DNA of 64,000 nt from Paenibacillus sp. BIC5C1 (GCF_032399705.1 NZ_CP135922.1:806001-870000); one strand, 5' to 3'; counted from the stretch's first letter, positions 18,758 through 28,476 are shown. Numbers and translations: made by a program. Notes: generated by a model from the sequence alone, not told the origin.

Positions 18758-19438
18758 TTATTTGTAGCTACCAGTTACAAAAACAGACTGTGAATCATAA
18801 CCTATATTTGGTAAATCAGCTGTGAATTTAAGTTTTTTAACTCCTCCGATATCAAACGAAGCCGTTTGTTTTCCGCTAGAAGCATTTATTTCGAATTCTT
18901 TAAGAAGAGTATCTCCGCCGAATGCTTTTAGACTAACGGTATTATTCATTTTAACGGGAAATACAGAAAGTTCTATCGTTTGATATTTCCCTTCAGGGAC
19001 TAAAGTGAATTCTTGACCTATAAAAATTTCTTTAATAACTACTCCTGACTCATAATCTTTTTCTTGTTGCACTGTAAATTGTTTATCTTTTGTTACATAG
19101 GAATCATGTCTCACTTCAATTTTCTCGGAAGTAATAGGTGTTGTATCTGATTTTTCACCAAGCGAAAGGGTTTGATTACTGTTGTTATAATCTACGGCTA
19201 CCCCAAGTGCTTCCCCTACAGATCGAACTGGTAGATATGTCGTATTGTTATATGTAATTGCTGCTAGTTTCTTACCATTCTGATCTACTGGACTCCATGT
19301 TTTACCTGAAATGCTGTAGTTAATTCCCCAGTTAAGGTTGGCAGTAATTTTCTCCAAGATAGGCGCAGCCCCAGCCCCGATAGCCATACCTCCTAGAAGT
19401 GTAAAACTTGATAAAGCGATAATCAACTTTTTCTTCAC
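18758..19438 (-). CDS. Secreted stalk-domain protein of unknown function
   Basis: 226 aa. A signal peptide (MKKKLIIALSSFTLLGGMAIGAGA) is followed by a copper-amine-oxidase N-terminal-like stalk domain (LAAITYNNTTYLPVRSVGEALGVAVDYNNSNQTLSLG, about residues 57-95). The rest (96-226) is a beta-rich region I do not recognise, with a hydrophobic/Gly pattern like a jelly-roll (IELSVFPVKM...ASFDIGGVKKLKFTADLP). Such stalk domains are common on secreted Paenibacillus proteins. GTG start, with AAGGAGG 8 nt upstream. AT-richer than its neighbours. Confidence 0.8.
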   Translation of the reverse strand: MKKKLIIALSSFTLLGGMAIGAGAAPILEKITANLNWGINYSISGKTWSPVDQNGKKLAAITYNNTTYLPVRSVGEALGVAVDYNNSNQTLSLGEKSDTTPITSEKIEVRHDSYVTKDKQFTVQQEKDYESGVVIKEIFIGQEFTLVPEGKYQTIELSVFPVKMNNTVSLKAFGGDTLLKEFEINASSGKQTASFDIGGVKKLKFTADLPNIGYDSQSVFVTGSYK

Positions 19439-19858
19439 AAATTCTTCCTCCTTAAGTAAATTTATGATTTCATTGTAATTATATTACTTTAGTCATGGTA
19501 TGACAATGATTTTGTTGGTCTTAAAGACCTAGTAAAATGAATGATCATATGGTGGACTTAAAAGTCTGGCATGTGGATAGGGCAAGAATTTGATGTTCAG
19601 TTGAGCTGAACAAAGTTGTTGCAGCAACCGTTGTGGAATTTTAGAGGCTAAGAGAACGTGTAGAAAATGAGCTAAAGCATGAGTGGGCCGAATTATTAAA
19701 TTTAATGTAATAACTGAACTGTTAGACAACTCTGTGGAGATAGTTTAACAGCTCGGTCCCTGAATCGATCGAGATTTTGGTGTTATTTCTTAAATTGAAG
19801 CTTTGATGTCAGCGAAGAAAAATGAAGGGCCAGTGTGCTTTGCTTATGTCAATATGCC
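19439..19858. other. Gap between two divergent secreted-protein/hydrolase genes
   Basis: No supportable gene. A 66-codon minus frame (19529-19729) has no ribosome site and low-complexity composition. The promoter for the downstream hydrolase lies at the right edge. Confidence 0.4.
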
Positions 19859-19887
19859 TTGTCCTAAAGTATGGAATAATCTATAAT
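19859..19887 (+). promoter_or_regulatory. Sigma-A-type promoter of the hydrolase gene
   Basis: TTGTCC (19859-19864), 17-bp spacer, perfect TATAAT (19882-19887). Transcription would start near 19894, at the edge of the Fur-like box. Confidence 0.6.
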
Positions 19888-19895
19888 CAAGTAAT

Positions 19896-19910
19896 TGATA
19901 ATCATTTTCA
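19896..19910 (+). promoter_or_regulatory. Candidate Fur box
   Basis: TGATAATCATTTTCA matches the Bacillus 7-1-7 Fur consensus TGATAATNATTATCA at all but one defined position. It lies just after the predicted transcription start, where a bound repressor would block transcription. Confidence 0.6.
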
Positions 19911-19956
19911 ATTAGATTCGGTTTGTTATGACTATGCGTGTAATCAGGAGGGGAAG

Positions 19957-20841
19957 ATGAAGCCTAACCATAGCTCACATTCTTTTGGTTCAAGTGCATT
20001 TATTCAGACTCGGGATGGTCGCAAACTACATTATATGTCCAGAGGAACAGGTGATCTGACCGTTGTATTTGAGTCCGGTATGGGCTTCTCACGATCGACT
20101 TGGGGGCTGGTAGCACCGGCTGTTGCTAAACATGCATGCGCCGTCGTGTACGACAGGTCGGGGACAGGACGAAGTGAAGTCGATTCGTCTGCGCGCAATC
20201 TCCGTAGAATAGCAGAAGACCTTGACGATCTGCTGACTGCATTGGGGCCTGGTCCGTTTATATTGGTAGGGCACAGCTGGGGAGGCCCCATTGTACGAGC
20301 AGCTGCGGCCTCGAACCTGTCACGATTAAGGGGAATCATCCTGGTTGATCCTTCAGACGAGCATTGCCAATTGTACTTTTCCAAAGCAGCCAAATTCAAT
20401 TTTGCCTTGAATAGTCTCCTAATTCCACTCATGGCACGTACAGGATTGTACAGATTAGTTGGCAGCAGACCTGGAAGTGTACAGCCTGACGATGTTGTCA
20501 GCGATCACCGTGCAGAAGATTTCACTGTACAGGCGGCCAGGACAATGGTTGCGGAGTCGAAACCTTTTCTGACTGACTTGGCTTCCTTGCTGGTTACTCC
20601 TCTCGATCTTGGTGATTTAGAGGTCAGCATCATCTCAGGTACGAAAACAGGCATGGGAGAACGTAAAATAAGACCTGCTATTATCGAGGCACACCACCGG
20701 ACTGTGAGTACTTTAACGAATGCAAAATGGATTGGAGCTGATCAATCCAGCCATATGGTCATGTTTACAGATCCACAGGTCATTGTTGATGAAATATTGC
20801 GAATGGTAAATGGTTCGAGCTCAGGCGCAAGAACTGAATAA
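19957..20841 (+). CDS. Alpha/beta-hydrolase, probably iron-regulated
   Basis: 294 aa. Family features: DGRKLHYMSRGTGDLTVVFESGMGFSRSTWG (oxyanion side), nucleophile elbow GHSWGG near residue 108, and a likely His in SSHMVMF near the C-terminus. The ATG at 19957 sits behind AGGAGGGG; an upstream in-frame ATG at 19822 would add 45 residues, lacks a ribosome site and would precede the promoter. The substrate is unknown; a Fur-like box upstream suggests a role during iron limitation, for example on a siderophore ester, but that is inference. Confidence 0.82.
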   Translation: MKPNHSSHSFGSSAFIQTRDGRKLHYMSRGTGDLTVVFESGMGFSRSTWGLVAPAVAKHACAVVYDRSGTGRSEVDSSARNLRRIAEDLDDLLTALGPGPFILVGHSWGGPIVRAAAASNLSRLRGIILVDPSDEHCQLYFSKAAKFNFALNSLLIPLMARTGLYRLVGSRPGSVQPDDVVSDHRAEDFTVQAARTMVAESKPFLTDLASLLVTPLDLGDLEVSIISGTKTGMGERKIRPAIIEAHHRTVSTLTNAKWIGADQSSHMVMFTDPQVIVDEILRMVNGSSSGARTE

Positions 20842-20864
20842 AAGTGATACAATAAAAAGAAAAA

Positions 20865-20880
20865 GCAATGCTTGCATTGC
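20865..20880 (-). terminator. Terminator-like hairpin on the minus strand
   Basis: GCAATGC-TT-GCATTGC is a perfect stem; on the minus strand it is followed by TTTTTCTTTTT. No minus-strand gene reads into it, so it may stop antisense transcription coming from ilvA, or may be a simple hairpin in the ilvA leader. Confidence 0.4.
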
Positions 20881-20910
20881 CAACCAAGATAAGCGGAGTG
20901 TGGATAAGAG

Positions 20911-22203
20911 ATGAAACCAGTGGAACAAGAACCAACGGGAACTGCCAATCCCGGCCGTACCGGTGTTGGCATGGAAGATATCGTGCGCGCACATCATGTG
21001 CTGCGTGAAGTCATTGTAAGAACGCCTTTGCAGCGGGATGCTGTATTGTCGGCCAAATATAACTGTAATGTGTATCTTAAACGGGAAGACCTGCAGGTAG
21101 TACGTTCGTTTAAAATTCGCGGAGCTTACAACATGATTCGTAGTCTGACTCCAGCTGAACTGGAGAAAGGCATTGTCTGTGCGAGCGCGGGCAACCATGC
21201 GCAGGGCGTTGCTTTTTCCTGTAACGCGCTTAGCATCCACGGTAAGATCTTCATGCCGAGCACAACTCCAAACCAGAAGGTGAAACAGGTACGTCGATTT
21301 GGTGGAGATAATGTTGAAGTTGTGCTGACAGGTGATACGTATGACGATGCTTATGAAGAAGCTATGCGTGCGTGTAATGAACAGGGCATGACGTTTATCC
21401 ATCCGTTCGACCAGCCGAAGATCATTGCGGGTAATGGTACGGTAGCGATGGAGATTATGGAGAGTCTGGATGAAAAAGCGGATTATGTATTTGTCACAAT
21501 CGGTGGTGGCGGTCTGGCTGCTGGCGTTGGAACCTATATGAAGACGGTTAGCCCGGAAACCCGCATTATTGGCGTAGAACCACTTGGTGCGGCTTCCATG
21601 AGTGAGGCCATGTTCCGCAAGCAGGTTGTCACGTTGGATAATATTGATAAATTCGTGGATGGTGCAGCGGTGAAACGTGTTGGTGACCTGACCTTCGACA
21701 TCTGTAGTGGCACGTTGGATGACATTGTGAAGGTGCCTGAAGGCAAAGCCTGCACCACCATTTTGGAGCTCTATAATGAAAATGCGATTGTTGTGGAGCC
21801 TGCTGGTTCATTGGCGGTTGCTGCACTCGAGCAGTATCGCGAACAAATTGCGGGCAAGACGGTTGTCTGTGTAATCAGCGGCGGCAACAATGATATCGAT
21901 CGGATGCAGGAAATCAAGGAACGTTCGCTGATTTATGAAGGTCTGAAATATTATTTCATGGTCAATTTCCCACAGCGTGCGGGAGCTTTGCGTGAATTCC
22001 TTGTGGAAGTACTGGGACCCAATGACGACATTGCCCGTTTTGAATATACGAAGAAGCATGATAAGGAAAATGGACCTGCCTTGGTGGGCATCGAGTTGAT
22101 GTACAAGGAAGATTACCAGCCGCTGATTGAACGTATGAATCGTAAAGGTCTCGCGTATACCGAGCTGAACAAAAATCTCAATCTGTTCAACATGTTAATC
22201 TGA
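20911..22203 (+). CDS. ilvA: Threonine ammonia-lyase (threonine deaminase)
   Basis: 430 aa, PLP enzyme making 2-oxobutanoate for isoleucine synthesis. The PLP lysine is in SFKIRGAYNMI; the phosphate loop is GGGGLAAGVG; SAGNHAQGVAFSC and PAGSLAVAALEQ are present. A single C-terminal regulatory ACT-like domain (about 335-430, YFMVNFPQRAGALREFL) makes it the short biosynthetic form seen in B. subtilis. ATG 20911 follows a GGAG-type site. The stop is coupled to the next gene (TGATG). Confidence 0.94.
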   Translation: MKPVEQEPTGTANPGRTGVGMEDIVRAHHVLREVIVRTPLQRDAVLSAKYNCNVYLKREDLQVVRSFKIRGAYNMIRSLTPAELEKGIVCASAGNHAQGVAFSCNALSIHGKIFMPSTTPNQKVKQVRRFGGDNVEVVLTGDTYDDAYEEAMRACNEQGMTFIHPFDQPKIIAGNGTVAMEIMESLDEKADYVFVTIGGGGLAAGVGTYMKTVSPETRIIGVEPLGAASMSEAMFRKQVVTLDNIDKFVDGAAVKRVGDLTFDICSGTLDDIVKVPEGKACTTILELYNENAIVVEPAGSLAVAALEQYREQIAGKTVVCVISGGNNDIDRMQEIKERSLIYEGLKYYFMVNFPQRAGALREFLVEVLGPNDDIARFEYTKKHDKENGPALVGIELMYKEDYQPLIERMNRKGLAYTELNKNLNLFNMLI

Positions 22204-22808
22204 TGAATTATTCCAATGTGAAGTCGGACCGTAGTGAGGCGCAGCCTCTGTTGAGACCTGCTCGCATAGAAGATGCGGCACAAGTCATCCCTCTGCTTTA
22301 TCAGGCGATTGGTGATATTGCTTATTCTCTGGCGGGTGAAGGGGTGCATGAGAAAGCGATGCAGATACTGCAGCAATTTTACGTGCAGGAAGACAATCGG
22401 ATCAGTTATCGCAATATAACGGTAATGGAGCAGAACGAACAGGTCGCTGGAATACTGGTGGCATATGATGGCGGTGAAGCAGATCGTTTGGATCAGCCAA
22501 TTCTGGATCGGCCTGGTCGGAGTACAGATGAGAAATATACGTTGGTCAAAGAAACCCGTCCCGGGGAGTATTATCTGGATACTCTCTCCGTAAGCGAAGC
22601 GTATCAGGGGCAGGGGATCGGCAAGGCATTGATGGCTGCTTTTGAGCAGCAGGGCAGGGAACTGGGACACTCACAGGTGTCCCTCATTGTTGAACGTGAC
22701 AATGGCCGGGCCTTGATGCTGTACGAACGGCAGGGCTATATCAAGGATGAAGTGATTGTCATTGCTGGACATGAGTATAACCATATGGTCAAGCCAATTC
22801 AACGATAG
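22203..22808 (+). CDS. GNAT-family N-acetyltransferase
   Basis: 201 aa. Acetyl-CoA-binding motif A is seen in LDTLSVSEAYQGQGIGKALMAAFEQQGRELG (about 122-152), followed by VERDNGRALMLYERQGY. Start ATG 22203 shares a base with the ilvA stop, suggesting co-translation with threonine deaminase, but the substrate cannot be read from sequence. A terminator follows. Confidence 0.85.
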   Translation: MNYSNVKSDRSEAQPLLRPARIEDAAQVIPLLYQAIGDIAYSLAGEGVHEKAMQILQQFYVQEDNRISYRNITVMEQNEQVAGILVAYDGGEADRLDQPILDRPGRSTDEKYTLVKETRPGEYYLDTLSVSEAYQGQGIGKALMAAFEQQGRELGHSQVSLIVERDNGRALMLYERQGYIKDEVIVIAGHEYNHMVKPIQR

Positions 22809-22813
22809 AATCA

Positions 22814-22857
22814 AAAAGAAGACCGACATGGGAGCGATCCTGTGTCGGTCTTCTTTT
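22814..22857. terminator. Terminator after the acetyltransferase
   Basis: AAGAAGACCGACA pairs with TGTCGGTCTTCTT, then TT; A-rich on the other side, so it is probably bidirectional toward the convergent gene. Confidence 0.85.
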
Positions 22858-22898
22858 GCGTTCTTTATGTGCATTAGGTGATTAATATCATGAATTAT

Positions 22899-23864
22899 TT
22901 AATAGCCGGTATCAGCCTTGGTCGGAACATTCTGTTCCAGCCATTTCTCCACAGCAGCTGTTTTCTCATATTTCGCTTCCTTAACCACATCCATAAAGGC
23001 ATCCAGCTTGGTGAGGAATTCACTATCGACGGATGCAAGACGCTGCAAGACGCCGTTGTAGCCTCTTTGGGCGTTCGCAACCATTTTGTTCGTATCATAA
23101 TCAAACAGCGGTGTGTTGTTCAGCCCATAAAAGGTATACAGGGTATAACTGTTCAACAAATCCTGCACCTGCTTGGCCCGATTCGATTTCGGATAAAGCT
23201 CCAGGAATCTTTCCTGGCTGAGTGCTCGAAGGAGAATTTCCTGGTAACCAATGACCAGAGCTCCGTCATCCGCAGGCAAGTTTTTCGTTTCCTTTGTCAT
23301 GATACTGATGTAGCTTGAGATATCCTCTGTAATCTCAGAGGTATATTTCACGAGTGCCGCATAATTCATAATGGGATAGAGGGAGCCTTCGAGCATGACG
23401 AGGCGATAGCCGCTGTCACGGGCTTCTTTTAACAGTGCACGCACATTAGAGTCCTTAGTACGCTCCATGAGTTTGGTGAAGCTGTCATTCATTTGGTATA
23501 CCTTGAGCATCTTGGCCTGAACGTTAGGAACGAGCAGACGGTCCGTCATGGCGGTTAGAGCCTTCAGACGTGCATTCTCCAATTGAAGCACCATCAGGGT
23601 AGCATGATGCGTTGTTACTTTTTTGATATTGGACTCCAGATAGGTGTCAGCGGCGGGCAAGCCGTTCTTTTTTTTGAGCATGGACTGAAATGTTTTATAT
23701 ATGGCGGTTGAACTGCTGGTGGTTACTTTGGTATCGGGGCTTGAAGGAGCGGCAGCAGCGAGTCCAGGTGTAACTGCAGTTCCTGTAAAGATTGCAGCTA
23801 TGGTAAGGACTGTGATGAAGAGTCGAGCCCCTTTGCGTTGGCCAGATAAATACGATGATGTCAT
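22899..23864 (-). CDS. Secreted helical protein of unknown function
   Basis: 321 aa. N-terminal signal peptide (hydrophobic LFITVLTIAAIFTGTAVTPGLAAAA after SGQRKGAR; likely cut near residues 38-40). The mature part is predicted largely alpha-helical with many charged residues and no cysteines; I recognise no domain. ATG 23864 has GGGAGG 9 nt upstream on the minus strand. It is divergent from a large repeat protein with a signal peptide, so the two may share a control region. Confidence 0.75.
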   Translation of the reverse strand: MTSSYLSGQRKGARLFITVLTIAAIFTGTAVTPGLAAAAPSSPDTKVTTSSSTAIYKTFQSMLKKKNGLPAADTYLESNIKKVTTHHATLMVLQLENARLKALTAMTDRLLVPNVQAKMLKVYQMNDSFTKLMERTKDSNVRALLKEARDSGYRLVMLEGSLYPIMNYAALVKYTSEITEDISSYISIMTKETKNLPADDGALVIGYQEILLRALSQERFLELYPKSNRAKQVQDLLNSYTLYTFYGLNNTPLFDYDTNKMVANAQRGYNGVLQRLASVDSEFLTKLDAFMDVVKEAKYEKTAAVEKWLEQNVPTKADTGY

Positions 23865-24175
23865 CTGTGTGAACCTCCCGTAGTTTTAAAGATAGTAGGT
23901 TGTTATTCACTATACATTAAACGAAATTGGAAAGGATGTTGTTGCGGAATAATGACAAATTCTTCTGTTATTTTTAACCTTTGGAGGGTAGATCGTATAA
24001 GGACATTTCTGCGAAAATATTTTTTGTGGGATTGGAAACTTTTACTGATGATCATACGTCTTAGATGTGCACAGGAAATTACAGGAATAAATTGAAATTC
24101 AAAAAAGATCACATTTTAACTTAAATAATGAAGAGAATGGGGATATTGGATATGAAGAAAGCGGGAGGACGTCAA
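23865..24175. other. Divergent control region between two secreted-protein genes
   Basis: 311 bp, AT-rich. No gene is seen. A TATAGT sequence faces the minus-strand gene near 23918-23923. No clear operator was found. Confidence 0.3.
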
Positions 24176-27100
24176 GTGAAAAAGGTGATGTCAGCACTGG
24201 CCGTATCGGCTATGTTGATGTCTGCACTACCAACGTCGGTTATGGATGCAGCTGCGAGAATTAGTATATATATCAATGATGCGGAGCTCTCGTCCGCACA
24301 GGCACCTGTCATGAAAGGTGGACGTGTACTGGTTCCTTTGCGCTCCATCTTTGAAGGATTGGATGCCACTGTAGAGTACACCAACAGAACCAAAACCATT
24401 AAGGCTAGCCGGGGTGACCAAGAAGTCTCGCTGACCCTGGGTTCCAAAACGGCTTACATCAACGGCGAAGCGGTAGCGCTAGATGTACCTGCAAATACCA
24501 TCAAGGGAAACACAATGGTTCCAATTCGTTTTGTCAGTGAAGCTTTTGGGGAGAAAGTATTCTGGAATTCCCGCAATCAGCGGGTAGATATCAAAACAAC
24601 GTCCACACCTCCTGTAGATGAGACGAAATATGCAGCATGGAACATTTACGGTTCAGTATCCGGAAGTAATGGGGATGGTCGTGATCTGACTGTAAGCTTC
24701 ACACGCCCGACGTCCGAAAAAGCTGTATCCCAGTATCGTGTGATGCTGGTGAAAACCCGTGATGTAAACAGCTTTAATGAGTCTTCGGCATCAGTCGTGC
24801 CATCCGGTAATTACACAGCCATTTCTCCAAATGGCACTGATCCAAGATTGACGCTGAATTCTCAGACACGCGACGTGAACGGGGATTTGTTAAACACAAG
24901 TGAAACCTATCGTCTGTACGTACTTACAATGGGGAACAGCAACAACAGCTACAAAAATCTGCTGGCGTGGTCTTCCCAGTCCTTGAAATTAAACAATGTG
25001 AAAACAACGGTGCAGCCTGTCACAGGTCTGAAGATCGCAGATATCAGTGACTATGGCGATGGACGTGACATGGAAATTAACTTCACACAGCCTAGTACAA
25101 CATCAAATATTACGTATTACCGTGCTTTTGTAGTTAAGGCGAAAGACGCTTCTTCATTCAATCTGACTACGGCAAATAATGTGTCCAGTTCTAATTCAAC
25201 CATTATTTATAAAGGCAACAGCACAGCGGTCAAAACCCAGTTAAGTTCCTCGACACGTGATACATCCGGGGAATTGATCAAAAACGGCACATCCTATGTC
25301 GTGTATATTGTATCTGTGAGCTCCAATGCGGCAACAGCAGACAATAAACTGTCCACAGTATCATCTTCACTTACGCTGGGCGTAAACACAGCAACAGCGC
25401 CAGTCATCACGCAAGTGAAAGACAATTCGGATTATGGAGACGGTCGTGACATTCAGGTGAGCTTCAACCGTTCATCCGATGAATCCAAAGTTGCTAATTA
25501 TCGAATTTTCGTAGTGCGGAACTCGGTATCCAGCAGCTTTAATCTGACTACGGCAAGCAATCTGTCTTCCAGCTTGTACTATAACGTGAACAAAACAGGC
25601 AACAATATTACAACAACACTGCCATCCTCCATGAAGGACACAAGTGGTTATAACGTAACGAATTTACAGGATTATCGGATCTACGTTATGGCTGTAGGCA
25701 ACCAGCAGAATGGATATACCAATGCGCTGTCTTCCTCGTCAACGCTGCTGAGACTGGCAACGAATAGTAATGCTGGAGTTGCAAGCAACATCGGTGTGGC
25801 TGATGTGAGTGACAATGGCGACGGCCGCGATCTTCGGGTTTCGTTTACCAGAGCTTCGGATGAATCCAACGTTTCTGCCTATCGGGTATATGTGGTTCGT
25901 TCCGCCTATGCAGGCAGCTTTACACTGAGCGCGGCTAACGCATCGAACAATTATTATCAGGTGAACAAGACGGGTGGAAATCAGTCCTTTACTCTTCCTA
26001 GCAATATGGTGGATACTAACGGTTACACAGTTTCCAATAACAATAACTATCGCGTGTTTGTCCTGTCGGTAAGCACAAGCGGGAACTCCAGCCAGAATGC
26101 TCTATCATCTTATTCTTCACAGATTACGCTGACTGCCAATGCAGCTGTGACTGCACCGAGCAATGTGGTGGCAACGGATATTGGGGATAACGGCAATGGT
26201 AGTGATCTGCGTGTGACATTCAATCGTTCGACAGATGAGACGAATGTGAGTCACTATCGGGTGTTTGTGGTGAAATCGACAAATACGAGCTTTAATCTGA
26301 CATCTGCGAACTCAGTTAGCAGTGCGAATTATAAGTATGTAAGCAAAAATGGAAACAACCAGACTGTTAATTTTACAAATGAGAAAACCGTGGATGGCAG
26401 TGCGATCGTGAATGGTGTGGGCTATCGTGTGTATGTCATGGCGGTGAATAACAATGGCTCTCTTGCCAATGCATTGTCTTCAGGCTCGGGAGTAATTACA
26501 TTAGCCTCCAATACGGCTGTAGCCGCAGTGAGCAATGTAAATGTAACTGTGAAAAAACAAGGGCAAGCGGGAGATGCTTCGGATGTATCTATAAGCTTCA
26601 ACAAGGCATCTAGCGAAAATGGGATTTCGGGTTACAAAGCTTTTATAGTACCAGCTAATCAAGTGAGTGGTTTTAGTGTTTCTTCTGCACTTGGAATTTC
26701 TTATAATGTTGATATCAACAAAAATGATGCTTCAAATCCTGTCGTTTTGAATAATGGTCACCGGGATATTAATAATAAGTCACTTGTTATAGGGCAGAAA
26801 TATCGGGTCTTTGTGTTATCCGTATCGGACAGCAGTTCACGTGCTTCCAATCTGTCCGCAGCTTCCGATGAATTTAATATTATTGCACAAGCCGTACCTG
26901 TCCAAACCGCGACCATTACTAAAATTGAGAATGCTAGCACGACAACGGATGCGGGATTCAAGGTAACTATCAATAAAGCGACAGACGAAAGAGGAATATC
27001 TCAATATCGCCTTTTCGTAGTTAGAGCCCAAGATGGCTTCGATGTGGCTCAGGCAACCCAGAATAATAGTTTTAAACAAGTGTCAGCAGGAGAAATGAAC

Positions 27101-27340
27101 TTGAACAAAGATACGGTGGATTCTAACGGGAAGGCAATTGAAATTGGAGCAGAATATAAATTATATATCCTGTCAGTATCTAGTGATAATTCCTTGTATA
27201 CAAGTTCGCTTTATGGCCCTTCGGCTACAGTTAAGTTGGATGCGCCTGTATCTTCAGCTCCAGATTCATCTCCAACGACAGACACAAATACTGGATCTTC
27301 CAATTCGAATCAATCTGGTACTGCATCTCCACAGACCTAA
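24176..27340 (+). CDS. Large secreted stalk-domain protein with seven FN3-like repeats
   Basis: 1054 aa from the GTG at 24176 (GGGAGG 7 nt upstream); an ATG at 24128 would add 16 residues but has no ribosome site. Signal peptide MKKVMSALAVSAMLMSALPTSVMDAAA; a copper-amine-oxidase-type stalk domain to about residue 140 (GRVLVPLRSIFEGLDATVEY, GNTMVPIRFVSEAFGEKVFW). Then come seven repeats of roughly 105-130 aa. Repeats 1-5 open with a (D/N)xGDGRD-like acidic loop followed by hydrophobic strands and xYRxFVV; repeats 6 and 7 have diverged and lost it. The C-terminal tail is Ser/Thr/Asn-rich without a sorting signal. Probably cell-surface or secreted; function unknown. Confidence 0.85.
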   Translation: MKKVMSALAVSAMLMSALPTSVMDAAARISIYINDAELSSAQAPVMKGGRVLVPLRSIFEGLDATVEYTNRTKTIKASRGDQEVSLTLGSKTAYINGEAVALDVPANTIKGNTMVPIRFVSEAFGEKVFWNSRNQRVDIKTTSTPPVDETKYAAWNIYGSVSGSNGDGRDLTVSFTRPTSEKAVSQYRVMLVKTRDVNSFNESSASVVPSGNYTAISPNGTDPRLTLNSQTRDVNGDLLNTSETYRLYVLTMGNSNNSYKNLLAWSSQSLKLNNVKTTVQPVTGLKIADISDYGDGRDMEINFTQPSTTSNITYYRAFVVKAKDASSFNLTTANNVSSSNSTIIYKGNSTAVKTQLSSSTRDTSGELIKNGTSYVVYIVSVSSNAATADNKLSTVSSSLTLGVNTATAPVITQVKDNSDYGDGRDIQVSFNRSSDESKVANYRIFVVRNSVSSSFNLTTASNLSSSLYYNVNKTGNNITTTLPSSMKDTSGYNVTNLQDYRIYVMAVGNQQNGYTNALSSSSTLLRLATNSNAGVASNIGVADVSDNGDGRDLRVSFTRASDESNVSAYRVYVVRSAYAGSFTLSAANASNNYYQVNKTGGNQSFTLPSNMVDTNGYTVSNNNNYRVFVLSVSTSGNSSQNALSSYSSQITLTANAAVTAPSNVVATDIGDNGNGSDLRVTFNRSTDETNVSHYRVFVVKSTNTSFNLTSANSVSSANYKYVSKNGNNQTVNFTNEKTVDGSAIVNGVGYRVYVMAVNNNGSLANALSSGSGVITLASNTAVAAVSNVNVTVKKQGQAGDASDVSISFNKASSENGISGYKAFIVPANQVSGFSVSSALGISYNVDINKNDASNPVVLNNGHRDINNKSLVIGQKYRVFVLSVSDSSSRASNLSAASDEFNIIAQAVPVQTATITKIENASTTTDAGFKVTINKATDERGISQYRLFVVRAQDGFDVAQATQNNSFKQVSAGEMNLNKDTVDSNGKAIEIGAEYKLYILSVSSDNSLYTSSLYGPSATVKLDAPVSSAPDSSPTTDTNTGSSNSNQSGTASPQT

Positions 27341-27374
27341 AATCAAAATTAAATAATAAATTGAATTGAAAAGG

Positions 27375-27409
27375 CTCCCTTTCCGAATGAGAAAGGGAGT
27401 TTTTCTTTT
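27375..27409 (+). terminator. Terminator after the repeat protein
   Basis: CTCCCTTTC, short loop, GAAAGGGAG followed by TTTTTCTTTT. Confidence 0.85.
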
Positions 27410-27558
27410 GCATATTTTGATAAAAGGCATTTCGTTTGAATCAAATATACTGCACTATAAAATCCTGTCACCAAAAAGGTTCCTTTGGCCATTGCTGCAA
27501 GTGGGTAAACCGATGGATAATAGGAGAAAGAAGAGCATGATCCGAAAGGACTGATGGG

Positions 27559-28476
27559 ATGCTTGCATTTCGCTTAACCGGCCTGCCGGATTCCCGGTTG
27601 CCTCTGTATCTGTATTGTGTGGGGACACAAGAAGAGAAAGTTCAGTTCAGACCGGATGGATTTCCGGTGTATCAGCTTTTTTTGTTACGCAGCGGCAAGG
27701 GAGAATTTAAGGTTCCAGGTGAAGGAGCATGGACAGTATCGGCAGGTGAACTGTTCGTGATCCAACCGGGGGTGGCCCATGAGTATATTCCGCATTCTAA
27801 AACACACGGGGAGCTTGGATATATTGGCATTGGTGGAGAGGCGGCGGGGGTGGTGCTTCGGTCGGCGGGACTGCTGCCAATGGGGCCACGGCGTTTGTCT
27901 GAATTTGAACAGTTCTGGTCACGAGTGACGGACATCTGGCACTCGCTGGACGATGGGATGAGTGAAATGTGGAACAATTCAACAATCATCTATCAGCTTA
28001 TTCTGGATATTTCACAGTGCATATTCCCGCTTCATGATGAGACTGAAGAGCGAGAAGCAAGGAGTAGGTCGTTAACACGTTCTGAGCGCGAGTCGGAATC
28101 GGCAAATGAAGCATTCACTCGAGCAGTGTCGCTGATGCATACACACTACCAGGATGATCTGCTGTTGAAGCATGTCGCTGAAGCCGTTGGTTATTCGGTG
28201 CAGCACCTGAACCGATTATTTCACCAGAGGCATGGGATAACGGGGCATCAGTACATGCAGCGATTGCGTTTGCAGAAGGCGTCCGAATGGTTGGACAAAC
28301 ACCCACGCGCAAGTGTAAGAGAGGCTGCGGAGACGGTTGGTATGGAAGCGAACTACTTTATCCGCATATATAAGCGAGAATTCGGAGAGACCCCGGGCAA
28401 GGAGATCAAGCATCGCATTCAGATCAAAATGGAGAGAGACTCTACGGGGCCTGTGGATCGTCTGTATGAAGTATGA
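27559..28476 (+). CDS. AraC-family transcriptional regulator with cupin sensor domain
   Basis: 305 aa. N-terminal cupin-like ligand domain (about 10-100; VYQLFLLRSGKGEFKVPGEGAWTVSAGELFVIQPGVAHEYIP). C-terminal double helix-turn-helix (about 180-285; LLLKHVAEAVGYSVQHLNRLFHQRHGITGHQYMQRLRLQKASEWL and VREAAETVGMEANYFIRIYKREFGETPGK). ATG 27559 follows AAAGGA by 8 nt. No catabolic gene is adjacent, so the effector and targets are open; a sugar is typical for this architecture in Paenibacillus. Confidence 0.88.
   Translation: MLAFRLTGLPDSRLPLYLYCVGTQEEKVQFRPDGFPVYQLFLLRSGKGEFKVPGEGAWTVSAGELFVIQPGVAHEYIPHSKTHGELGYIGIGGEAAGVVLRSAGLLPMGPRRLSEFEQFWSRVTDIWHSLDDGMSEMWNNSTIIYQLILDISQCIFPLHDETEEREARSRSLTRSERESESANEAFTRAVSLMHTHYQDDLLLKHVAEAVGYSVQHLNRLFHQRHGITGHQYMQRLRLQKASEWLDKHPRASVREAAETVGMEANYFIRIYKREFGETPGKEIKHRIQIKMERDSTGPVDRLYEV

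Noticed and set aside
19529..19729. 66-codon minus frame
   Set aside because: No ribosome site or motif; lies in an AT-rich gap.
20899..20907. Exact DnaA box TGTGGATAA in front of ilvA
   Set aside because: A single match is expected a few times by chance in 64 kb; unlike the corA-flanking clusters it is isolated.
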